A stretch of 13,171 bases of DNA, taken from an uncultured Oscillospiraceae bacterium (lineage in GTDB: Bacteria > Bacillota > Clostridia > Oscillospirales > Oscillospiraceae). A program made the position numbers and the translations under genes. Shown here in pieces: positions 7,142 through 13,171 of the stretch; the stretch's first letter is position 1; each line of letters opens with the position of its first letter. The stretch spans positions 1 to 13,171 of the forward strand of contig CALWWS010000138.1 of the NCBI GenBank assembly GCA_944385305.1, written 5' to 3'. The notes under the pieces are model-generated. The model was not told the DNA's origin and made no database searches. It worked only from the letters and a program-made list of their open reading frames with translations.

Positions 7142-7171
7142 ACTATATGTACAAGGGCGGCCGGCTATGAC
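7142..7171 (-). promoter_or_regulatory. SigmaE-like promoter for the sipL-like gene
   Basis: On the minus strand GTCATAGC (7171-7164), exactly 14 bp and CATATAGT (7149-7142) closely fit the mother-cell sigmaE consensus. The -10 differs from CATACAnT at one base. It lies just past the spoVM stop and about 57 nt before the sipL-like start codon. Confidence 0.65.
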
Positions 7172-7180
7172 TGGCCCAGC

Positions 7181-7252
7181 TCAGCGCAGGCCGAAAATCG
7201 TCTTAAGGATTCCGCTCAGCGCCTTGGGTGACTTGACCACGACAATCTTCAT
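7181..7252 (-). CDS. spoVM: Stage V sporulation protein M, 23-aa amphipathic peptide
   Basis: SpoVM is a tiny amphipathic helix that inserts into the convex outer forespore membrane and recruits SpoIVA. This frame encodes 23 residues starting MKIVVVKSPKALSGIL and ending in FGLR. It matches the family pattern of an MK start, a K-x-PK-x-L-x-GI core with the helix-kinking proline (P9), then a hydrophobic-basic tail. The B. subtilis peptide is 26 aa. GGAGG lies 7 nt before the ATG, an excellent ribosome site. It lies upstream of the sipL-like gene and spoIVA in the same direction, as expected for functional partners. Its length puts it below most gene-finder cut-offs. Confidence 0.88.
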   Translation of the reverse strand: MKIVVVKSPKALSGILKTIFGLR

Positions 7253-7267
7253 AGCGATGCCTCCAAT

Positions 7268-7435
7268 CTAACTGTGAAACTTCTCTTTCAGCCAATGCCT
7301 CCCCCGGCAGCCGCAGTAGGCACCCAGCCCGAACAGAATCAGGCCGGCCGGGTGGAGCAAGATGGCCGCAGCGCCTGCACAGATCACTGCCGCCGCGCAG
7401 GTTCTTCGGTTTACCCAGGCAGGCAGGGACAACAA
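7268..7435 (-). CDS. Candidate 55-aa membrane protein upstream of spoVM
   Basis: I do not recognise this protein. The frame starts at TTG 7435, 8 nt after a strong GGAGAGGAGG ribosome site, and stops 15 nt before spoVM. It would encode 55 residues: a short polar N-terminus with basic residues (NRR, 9-11), a hydrophobic stretch of about 26 residues (17-42) interrupted by HP at 28-29, a Cys-rich CGC (41-43) and a basic tail. This would be one membrane span or a hairpin. About three quarters of third codon positions are G or C, as in neighbouring genes. An in-frame stop lies just upstream, so no longer form is possible. It may share a transcript with spoVM. It could be a chance frame in the spoVM leader, but the ribosome site and spacing argue for translation. 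Confidence 0.5.
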   Translation of the reverse strand: MLSLPAWVNRRTCAAAVICAGAAAILLHPAGLILFGLGAYCGCRGRHWLKEKFHS

Positions 7436-7453
7436 AACGGCCGCCTCCTCTCC

Positions 7454-7476
7454 GTATCTGGTCTAACCCAGTATAC
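7454..7476. promoter_or_regulatory. Imperfect palindrome in the thiN to small-ORF gap
   Basis: On the minus strand GTATaCTGG, a 6-nt centre and CCAGATAC form an inverted repeat with one extra base. Two direct copies of ACGGCCGCC (7437-7445 and 7484-7492, plus strand) flank it. A TATACT -10-like hexamer lies in one arm, but no good -35 was found. It could be an operator or an mRNA hairpin before the 55-aa frame. Nothing else is seen in 7436-7509, and no clear terminator follows thiN. Confidence 0.3.
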
Positions 7477-7509
7477 GCGGGAGACGGCCGCCGGTGACAG
7501 CGGTAAGAT

Positions 7510-8160
7510 TTAAATGCGCTGGCTGCGGATGAGCAGGGCGTGCCCCCTGCCCACGGTGAGGGTCATCTCCTCCCCCGCCGGTTCGTTGCTTACCGTAAAG
7601 GTATCCCCCCGGGTGAGCGCGGCGTTTTGCAGAGGGTATTTCACCCCCTCCAGAGTGACGCCCTCCACCCGGGTATCCAGGGGAATGAGGGAGAGGTAGC
7701 GGTAAGGGGGCCTGTTGGTCAGTCGGAGGGTCTCCTCCGCCAGCAGCCTGGCCTCGTTGTCCCCATCCACGATGATTGCCCGGCCGCCCCGGGCGGCAAT
7801 CCACTCCAGCAGCATCAGGTTGGAGGCGGTGTGATCCAGCCGCCCCCCGGTGCAGCCGCACAGCAGCAGTTCCTCCGCGCCCAGGGACAGGGCATGGGAG
7901 ACCGCCGCCTGAAGGTCGGTAAAATCCTTCTCAGCCGGCAGGGTCATGCAGGGTACCTGTCCGCTCTCCTTCCCGCCCGAGTCCCAGTCCCCGATGAGAA
8001 AGTCGGGGCGCAGCCCCAATGCGGCGGCGTGGAGCGCCCCGCCGTCGGCGCAGAGCACCAGGGCGTCCCTGTGCTGCTCCAGATAGGGCTGGAGAAAGCC
8101 CCAGTCCTCCACCGGAGCCGCGCCGAAGATCAGCGCCTGTTTTCTGGTTTCAGCTGCCAT
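7510..8160 (-). CDS. thiN: Thiamine pyrophosphokinase
   Basis: This enzyme transfers pyrophosphate from ATP to thiamine, making the cofactor thiamine diphosphate in the cytoplasm. The 216-aa length is typical. Family motifs are ADGG (38-41), PDFLIGDWDS (52-61), EKDFTDLQ (77-84) and GCTGGRLDH (102-110), which form the ATP/magnesium and thiamine site. The C-terminal half (about 140-216) is the small beta-sandwich thiamine-binding domain. The start at ATG 8160 has AAGGAAG 7 nt upstream and gives a family-like N-terminus. The frame stays open to 8295, but that extension is the rsgA 3' end in another frame. It overlaps rsgA by 31 bases and ends the operon. In many Firmicutes rpe sits between rsgA and thiN; here it does not. 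Confidence 0.93.
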   Translation of the reverse strand: MAAETRKQALIFGAAPVEDWGFLQPYLEQHRDALVLCADGGALHAAALGLRPDFLIGDWDSGGKESGQVPCMTLPAEKDFTDLQAAVSHALSLGAEELLLCGCTGGRLDHTASNLMLLEWIAARGGRAIIVDGDNEARLLAEETLRLTNRPPYRYLSLIPLDTRVEGVTLEGVKYPLQNAALTRGDTFTVSNEPAGEEMTLTVGRGHALLIRSQRI

Positions 8161-9029
8161 TGGGGCACTTCCTTTGCCTGCTGATAGAGCCGCACATAGC
8201 TGGCGTGCCGGCTGGCGGGAATTTCCCCCCGGCTGACCGCCGCAAGAACTGCACAGCCCTTTTCCTTTACATGAGAGCAGCCGGTGAACCGGCACTGCTC
8301 CAGGTAGGGGGCAAACTCCCGGAAGGTGTACTGCAGCTCCTCCGGCCGGCGCAGCTCCATCTCGTCGGCGTCAAAGGAGGAGAAGCCGGGCGTATCCGCC
8401 ACAATAGCCCCGTTTTTTAAGCGAAAGAGCTCCACATGGCGGGTAGTGTGCCGCCCCCGGCCCAGTTTGTCGGATACCTGCCCTACCTGGAGGCGGAAGC
8501 CTGGCTCCAGGGCGTTGAGAATGCTGGACTTCCCCACCCCGGAATTTCCTGTAAAGGCACATACCTTTCCGGCAATGAGGCGGGCCAGATCCTCCATCCC
8601 CTCCCCGGTCTCCGCGCTGACCCGCAGGGTGGGAAAGCCCGCCTGCCGGTAGGTGGCGTAGAGCTCCTCCGCATCGTCCAGGTCGCATTTGTTAATGCAG
8701 ACGATGCACTGGCAGCTGCGCCCTTCGGCGATGGAGATTACCCGGTCGATGAGAAAGGGGTCGGTGACCGGAATGGCCCCTGAAGCGATGATCACCAGGC
8801 AGTCGATATTGGCCACCGCCGGGCGCTGGAACTGGTTTTTCCGGGGCAGCACCTCATCCAGAATGCCCGCGCCGTCCTCCAGGGGGGTAAAACAAACCCG
8901 ATCCCCCACCAAAGGGCTCACCCTCTGGTGGCGGAGCTTGCCCCTGCCCCGGCAGGCGGTAAGCGTCCCGGTGCCGTTATCCACATAGTAGAAGCCGCTC
9001 AGGGCCTTTAAAATCACGCCTTCCGCCAT
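8130..9029 (-). CDS. rsgA: Ribosome small-subunit-dependent GTPase A
   Basis: RsgA is a circularly permuted GTPase that checks and releases late 30S ribosomal subunits. The 299-aa protein has the diagnostic order: an N-terminal OB-fold (about 1-70), then G4 NKCD (113-116), G1 GNSGVGKS (161-168), G2 region GRHTTRHVEL (192-201) and G3 DTPG (212-215). A C-terminal zinc module has C246, C251, H253 and C259. The ATG begins 6 bases after the prkC stop with no strong ribosome site of its own, so translation is probably coupled to prkC. In B. subtilis the homologue is a known substrate of PrkC, which fits the shared operon. The 3' end overlaps thiN. Confidence 0.96.
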   Translation of the reverse strand: MAEGVILKALSGFYYVDNGTGTLTACRGRGKLRHQRVSPLVGDRVCFTPLEDGAGILDEVLPRKNQFQRPAVANIDCLVIIASGAIPVTDPFLIDRVISIAEGRSCQCIVCINKCDLDDAEELYATYRQAGFPTLRVSAETGEGMEDLARLIAGKVCAFTGNSGVGKSSILNALEPGFRLQVGQVSDKLGRGRHTTRHVELFRLKNGAIVADTPGFSSFDADEMELRRPEELQYTFREFAPYLEQCRFTGCSHVKEKGCAVLAAVSRGEIPASRHASYVRLYQQAKEVPQWQLKPENRR

Positions 9030-9035
9030 GTTCCG

Positions 9036-11192
9036 TCAGGCCCCGAAATTCATTTCAATGGTCTTGCTCAGTGCCCCGTCAATATAGACGCTCACCGTCT
9101 GGATGCCTGTGCCGTAGACCGTGGCGGGGATGGAGACCAGCTTGGTGTCCACCACGTTGGTGTACACGGTGGTATCCCCCACCTTGATTTCCACGGTGAC
9201 CGACTCCCGGCCGTCGTCGGGCAGCTCCACCTGCACGGTGCGGTAGGTGGGAGTGGGCTGACCGCTCCCCTCGGAAGGAGTGGAGGGAGAGGGACTGGGA
9301 GATGGACTGGTGGTGGGGTCGCCCGGGCTGGTGGTGGGCGTACTGGGATCGGGCCCCTTACTCACCCGGAAGTTGATGGTGGTCCCTTCATCCACCTGGG
9401 TGGAGGCGGGAATGCTCTGATAGGTGACGGAGCCGGCGGGGATATCGTCGCTGAACTCCTCGTCTACCGTGCCCACTACCAGACCCTGCTCTGTGGCGGC
9501 CTTCTCCGCCTCCTCCAGGGTCATGCGCAGATAGGAGATGACATTTACCTGCTTCACCTCGGGCCCCAGGCTGACCACCAGGGTCACCTGGGTCACGCCG
9601 GTGAGGTCGGTGCCAGGCTCCGGCGTCTGGGAGATGACATAGCCCTTGGTGTACTCGTCGGAGTGCTCCTCCTGGATGATGATGTTGGCCGAGGCGATCC
9701 CCTGGGACTCCAGCAGGCTAATGGCCACCCGCTGGTCTTTATTCTCCAGGTTGGGCATGGTTCCGCCCTCTACCTCGGGCACGCCCTGTTCCCCGGAGGA
9801 GCCGCCGCTTACGCTCACAGTGATGGTGGCCCCCTTCTGGGCGTTCATGCCGCTCTCCGGGCTCTGTTCCACAATCTGACCCGCCGGCTGGGTGCTGGCT
9901 ACCACGTCGCCTTGTACCACCACAAATTCATATTTTATCACATCTTCATCCGCCCGGGCTTGTTCGATGGTCATGCCCAGCAGGTTGGGAACGCTGTAGC
10001 TCTCCTCCCCGGTGCCCAGCATGGGGCTGAGGAAGGACACCCACAAAAAGGCTACAATGGCGATGAGAAAGACCACGATGGCGCCGATGGCCAGAAAGAC
10101 AGGCAGACGGCTGCCCTTATCCTCCCGGCGCTCCCCATCCTCGTACTCGTCATAGGTATCCCGATAGCGCTCCCTGCGGCGGGAGGACTGGCTCTTCCGT
10201 GGCCGGGGGGAGGGTCTGCGCGGCTCTTCCTCCTCTGCCGTGCGGGGGGAGTGGGCGGGCTGGGCCTTTACATTGTGGGGAGTGTTGGCCCCCAGCACCT
10301 GGGTGGGCTCATCCCCGTCGCCGGTGAGCAGGTCGGCGGGAGTGTAGTCAAAGTTGATGCTGGGATTTTTCCGGAACTCCTCCAGATCGGCCAGCATGGC
10401 GTCGGCGGAGATATAGCGCTGGTTGACGTCGGAGGCCATGGCCTTCATGGTGATAGCCTCCAGGGCCTCGGGGATCTCCGGGTCAATCTCCCTGGGAGAG
10501 AGGGGAATGGAATTGATATGCTGAATGGCCACCGAGACCGGGGAGTCTCCCTCGTAGGGCAGACGTCCGGTGATCATCTCGTAGAGCACCACACCGGCGG
10601 AGTAGATGTCGCTGCGGGCGTCAATGTGGCTGCCTCTGGCCTGCTCGGGGGAGATATAGTGCACCGATCCCAGGGCCTCCTGGGTGAGGGTGGCCTGGGC
10701 GGCGGAGGTGAGCCGGGCGATGCCGAAATCGGCCACCTTCAGGCTGCCGTCCCGCAGCACCATCATGTTGTGGGGCTTGATGTCCCGGTGGATGATGCCC
10801 CGGCTGTGGGCGTGAGAGAGGGCCTTCATAATCTGGGTGATGAAGTGCAGCGCCTCTTTCCAGGAGAGCTCCTCCCCCTTTTTCTGCATATACTGCTTGA
10901 GCGTGATGCCGTCAATGAGCTCCATGACGATATAGTCCAGATCGCTGGAGCGGGACACGTCGTACACCGCCACAATATTGGGGTGAGAGAGCATGGCGAC
11001 GGCCTGGGACTCGTCGTGGAAGCGGCGGCGGAACTCCGCGTCCTGGGCCAGCTCGTCCTTAAGAATCTTTACCGCCACCAGGCGGTTGAGCCGGTGGCAG
11101 CGGGCCTTGTACACCACGGCCATGCCGCCGGTGCCCACCCGCTCCAGAAGCTCATATCGGTTGTCGAGTAACTTCCCTATGTATTGATCCAT
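9036..11192 (-). CDS. prkC: PASTA-domain serine/threonine protein kinase
   Basis: PrkC-type kinases span the membrane, sense peptidoglycan fragments or lipid II outside, and phosphorylate cell-envelope, growth and translation proteins inside. The 718-aa protein has a kinase domain (about 12-275) with glycine loop GTGGMAVVYKA (20-30), K42, HRDIKPHN (D137) and DFG (155-157). Its activation-loop threonines are T168 and T170. A charged juxtamembrane linker rich in Arg, Glu and Pro runs about 290-360, with one membrane span at 363-387. Three PASTA domains follow (about 398-463, 477-543, 546-613), then a Pro/Ser/Thr linker (615-650) and a final beta-rich domain (650-718). Every catalytic residue is present. 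The start follows AAGGGGG, 14 nt after the prpC stop. It acts opposite PrpC. Confidence 0.97.
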   Translation of the reverse strand: MDQYIGKLLDNRYELLERVGTGGMAVVYKARCHRLNRLVAVKILKDELAQDAEFRRRFHDESQAVAMLSHPNIVAVYDVSRSSDLDYIVMELIDGITLKQYMQKKGEELSWKEALHFITQIMKALSHAHSRGIIHRDIKPHNMMVLRDGSLKVADFGIARLTSAAQATLTQEALGSVHYISPEQARGSHIDARSDIYSAGVVLYEMITGRLPYEGDSPVSVAIQHINSIPLSPREIDPEIPEALEAITMKAMASDVNQRYISADAMLADLEEFRKNPSINFDYTPADLLTGDGDEPTQVLGANTPHNVKAQPAHSPRTAEEEEPRRPSPRPRKSQSSRRRERYRDTYDEYEDGERREDKGSRLPVFLAIGAIVVFLIAIVAFLWVSFLSPMLGTGEESYSVPNLLGMTIEQARADEDVIKYEFVVVQGDVVASTQPAGQIVEQSPESGMNAQKGATITVSVSGGSSGEQGVPEVEGGTMPNLENKDQRVAISLLESQGIASANIIIQEEHSDEYTKGYVISQTPEPGTDLTGVTQVTLVVSLGPEVKQVNVISYLRMTLEEAEKAATEQGLVVGTVDEEFSDDIPAGSVTYQSIPASTQVDEGTTINFRVSKGPDPSTPTTSPGDPTTSPSPSPSPSTPSEGSGQPTPTYRTVQVELPDDGRESVTVEIKVGDTTVYTNVVDTKLVSIPATVYGTGIQTVSVYIDGALSKTIEMNFGA

Positions 11193-11206
11193 AGTTCATT
11201 ACCCCC

Positions 11207-11938
11207 TTAGACAATTTGGAAGAGAACAACGGTGACGTTGTCCGGCGCCCCTCTGGAGAGCGCGATGTCCAAAAGCCGCCTGCAGCACTCCTCCGGCGGC
11301 CCGCCGTGGAGAGCCTCATAGAGCATTTCCTGGTCGGTGACTACGTTGGACAGCCCGTCGGAGCACAGCAGGAGGAAGTCCCCCTTCTCCAGCCGCTTCT
11401 CATACAGGTCGGCCCGGATGTGGGACTCCGCCCCCAGAGCCCGGGTGATCAGGTTTTTCCGCGGGTGGGTGCGGGCCTGCTCAGGGGTGATCTGTCCCCG
11501 CACCATCAGATCCTCCACCACGGAGTGATCCCGGGTCACCTTCACAATCCCGTCCTCGCTGATGTGGTAGGCCCGGCTGTCCCCGATGTTGAGCAGGTAG
11601 GCGGTGGGCTCGGCCAGGATGACCGCCACCATGGTGGTGCCCATGCCCCGGCAGTCCGGGTCGGTCTGGGCCCGGTGGAACACCGCCTGGTTGGCCTGCT
11701 CCGCCGCGTACTGCAGCAGGGCGGGAGGCGCGTCGGGCACCTCCCCCGTCTGATTCTGGAGGGCGTCCACAAAGGTCTCCACCGCCAGCAGGCTGGCAAT
11801 GTTGCCCGCCCGGGCGCCGCCCATGCCGTCGCACACCACCCCCACCGCCAGGGTGCCGGAGGGGAGGTCTAAGTAAAATCCGTCCTGATTCTGCTGGCGT
11901 ACCGACCCCGTGTCGGTGATGCCCCATGCATGTATCAT
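11207..11938 (-). CDS. prpC: PP2C-family protein phosphatase (Stp/PrpC)
   Basis: This metal-dependent Ser/Thr phosphatase reverses phosphorylation by the PrkC kinase encoded next to it; it is soluble and cytoplasmic. The 243-aa length is typical. PP2C motifs seen are NQD (D19), VVCDGMGG (D37, G38), RGMGTTMV (97-104), GDSRAY (119-124), RDHSVV (136-141), LCSDGLSN (D194) and PDN (D233). The aspartates form the Mn/Mg centre. The start at ATG 11938 is fixed by an in-frame TAG two codons upstream; a modest GAGG site lies 10 nt before it. The gap to rlmN is 73 nt, and within it a 9-bp sequence (CCTCTGCGC) is repeated at 11969 and 11984. Confidence 0.96.
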   Translation of the reverse strand: MIHAWGITDTGSVRQQNQDGFYLDLPSGTLAVGVVCDGMGGARAGNIASLLAVETFVDALQNQTGEVPDAPPALLQYAAEQANQAVFHRAQTDPDCRGMGTTMVAVILAEPTAYLLNIGDSRAYHISEDGIVKVTRDHSVVEDLMVRGQITPEQARTHPRKNLITRALGAESHIRADLYEKRLEKGDFLLLCSDGLSNVVTDQEMLYEALHGGPPEECCRRLLDIALSRGAPDNVTVVLFQIV

Positions 11939-12011
11939 GTTCTATACGCCTCTTTCCCGCGCCAGTGTCCTCTGCGCGACCCACCTCTGCGCGGCCGGGT
12001 GGGCGCTGTGT

Positions 12012-13061
12012 TTACTGCGGTGTCTCCGTCTGCCGCCCCTCTTCCTCCAGCATGCGCTTGCGGCGCAGTTGGCCGCAGGAGGCGTCGATGTCCCCTCCCA
12101 GTTTGCGGCGGACGGTGGCGGTGATCCCGTGGCTCTCCAGCCGCTTCTGAAAGGCCGCCGTCCGGCGGCTGGGCTTGAGGGGACTCTCCGCCACGTGGTT
12201 GAGGGGGATGAGATTCACATGCCCCGGCATGCCCCGCAGACGGCTGGCCAGAAGATCGGCCTGCCAGTCAGCGTCGTTCACCCCGTCCACCATGGCGTAC
12301 TCATAGGAGATGCGCCGTCCGGTGCGCTCAAAATACCGGCGGCAGCAGGCGAAGAGCCGATCCACTCCCACGCTCCGGTTCACCGGCATCAGCCGGGAAC
12401 GGGTTTCGTCATCCGGGGCGTGGAGGGATACCGACAGGGTCAATTGTAACTGATACTCCGCCAGCTTGTCAATTTTTTCAGTCAGGCCGCAGGTGGACAG
12501 GGAGATATGGCGCATGCCGATGTTCATCCCCTCCGGGCTGTTGACCAGCTCCAGAAAGCGCAGCACGTTGTCAAAATTGTCCAGCGGCTCCCCGATGCCC
12601 ATAAGCACGATGTTGCTCACCGGAAGGCCGGAGTCCAGCTGGGTGAAGAGCACCTGATCCAGCATCTCCCCCGCCGTGAGATCCCGCACCTTCCCCCCCA
12701 GGGTGGAGGCGCAGAAGGCGCAGCCCATCCGGCAGCCCACCTGGGAGGAGATACAAACAGTATTCCCATGATGGTAGCGCATCAAAACCGTCTCGATGCA
12801 GTTTCCGTCCCCCAGACGCCAGAGATATTTGACGGTGCCGTCCTCCCTGGAGATCTGCCTGCGCTCCACCACCGGAGGACGCAGGGAGCACCGCTCTGCC
12901 AGCTTCTCCCGCAGAGGTTTGGACAGGTTGCTCATCTTCTCAAAGCTGTCCGCCCCCTGGTGGAGCCAGCGGAAAACCTGCTTGGCCCGGAAGGCGGGCT
13001 CTCCCAGCTCTGCCAGCAGCGCGGTGATCTCCGCCTGGTTCATGGATTTGATGTCTATCAT
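12012..13061 (-). CDS. rlmN: 23S rRNA (adenine-2503-C2) methyltransferase, radical SAM
   Basis: RlmN methylates C2 of A2503 in 23S rRNA and often A37 of some tRNAs, affecting proofreading at the peptidyl-transferase centre. The 349-aa protein has an N-terminal HhH-like RNA-binding domain (about 1-90) and a radical SAM barrel. The cluster motif CRMGCAFC (C110, C114, C117) binds [4Fe-4S], GIGEPLDN (155-162) is a SAM-binding motif, and C329 in DASCGQL is the C-terminal catalytic cysteine; a second reactive cysteine is probably the one at 359 in E. coli numbering, not mapped here. Cfr-type resistance enzymes are related, but the operon context (rsmB-rlmN-prpC-prkC) marks this as RlmN. GGAGG precedes the ATG, which overlaps the stop expected for rsmB. 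Confidence 0.95.
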   Translation of the reverse strand: MIDIKSMNQAEITALLAELGEPAFRAKQVFRWLHQGADSFEKMSNLSKPLREKLAERCSLRPPVVERRQISREDGTVKYLWRLGDGNCIETVLMRYHHGNTVCISSQVGCRMGCAFCASTLGGKVRDLTAGEMLDQVLFTQLDSGLPVSNIVLMGIGEPLDNFDNVLRFLELVNSPEGMNIGMRHISLSTCGLTEKIDKLAEYQLQLTLSVSLHAPDDETRSRLMPVNRSVGVDRLFACCRRYFERTGRRISYEYAMVDGVNDADWQADLLASRLRGMPGHVNLIPLNHVAESPLKPSRRTAAFQKRLESHGITATVRRKLGGDIDASCGQLRRKRMLEEEGRQTETPQ

Positions 13062-13171
13062 ACCCGCCTCCTGAGCCGCGCAAAGAAAAGCCGTCGGTGC
13101 CGTGGATGTGGGGCCACAGGGTCACCATACCCTCCGAGCCGTCCACCGGGTCGGGCAGTTGAAACGGCTCC
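13058..13171 (-). CDS. rsmB: 16S rRNA (cytosine-967-C5) methyltransferase, C-terminal fragment with apparent frameshift
   Basis: RsmB methylates C967 of 16S rRNA. Only its extreme C-terminus is in the window. Reading from 13170 it encodes QLPDPVDGSEGMVTLWPHIHGTDGF, whose TLWPHxHGTDGF end is characteristic of the RsmB/NOP2 family. After GTDGF the frame goes wrong. As written it passes the expected stop and runs to 12940 inside rlmN. Adding one T to the TTTT run at 13089-13086 restores GFFFARLRRRV and a TGA at 13060-13058, overlapping the rlmN ATG as ATGA. The coordinates given assume that restored end. The cause is either a homopolymer sequencing error or a genuine frameshift. It is the first visible gene of the operon and continues beyond the window. 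Confidence 0.8.
   Translation of the reverse strand, partial: GAVSTARPGGRLGGYGDPVAPHPRHRRLFFARLRRRV

Noticed and set aside
8161..8295. 45-residue N-terminal extension of thiN
   Set aside because: It is the rsgA coding sequence read in another frame, does not resemble the family, and the ribosome site supports ATG 8160.
9663..11171. 502-aa plus-strand open frame opposite prkC
   Set aside because: It is antisense to a kinase with all catalytic motifs; no ribosome site or domain.
12940..13057. Genuine extension of RsmB into rlmN
   Set aside because: The residues after GTDGF are unlike the family and are the rlmN coding sequence in another frame; a one-base change restores a normal end.

Overview
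This window comes from a GC-rich, endospore-forming member of the Firmicutes. The coat-morphogenesis genes, including a DUF3794/LysM protein of the clostridial SipL type, suggest the class Clostridia, perhaps a gut Oscillospiraceae-type organism. The family assignment is inference; spore formation follows directly from gene content. Nearly all genes lie on the minus strand. The exception is one Crp/Fnr-family regulator on the plus strand. No rRNA, tRNA, CRISPR array, transposase or phage gene was seen.

Layout, left to right. (1) 1-83: N-terminus of type III pantothenate kinase (coaX), with its own promoter. (2) 84-3008: a compact leucine operon transcribed leuC-leuD-leuB, ending at a hairpin whose apex carries the coaX -35 box. 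(3) 3009-3104: a divergent control region with a 16-bp inverted repeat, TGTAA-N6-TTACA, between leuC and a Crp/Fnr-type regulator (3105-3728). (4) 3729-3936: a convergent gap packed with palindromes. (5) 3937-7435: a spore-coat cluster, transcribed from a possible 55-aa membrane protein through spoVM and a sipL-like gene to spoIVA. SigmaE-like promoters precede sipL and spoIVA. (6) 7510-13171: the housekeeping operon rsmB-rlmN-prpC-prkC-rsgA-thiN, a gene order familiar in Firmicutes, here without rpe between rsgA and thiN.

How the genes work together. LeuC/LeuD isomerise isopropylmalate and LeuB oxidises it, giving the leucine precursor. SpoVM, SpoIVA and SipL together build the basement layer of the coat on the forespore. 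PrpC and PrkC are an antagonistic Ser/Thr phosphatase/kinase pair, next to ribosome-related genes (RsmB, RlmN, RsgA) and thiamine diphosphate synthesis (ThiN).

Points of most interest. The leuC/regulator operator fits the GTA-N8-TAC plus TAN3T architecture known for NtcA, and the regulator's recognition helix resembles that of NtcA. Two very short genes (23-aa SpoVM and a candidate 55-aa membrane protein) are easy to miss. spoIVA most likely starts at a TTG inside the longest open frame. rsmB appears to carry a one-base deletion in a T-run just before its stop. No wholly new multi-gene system was recognised.
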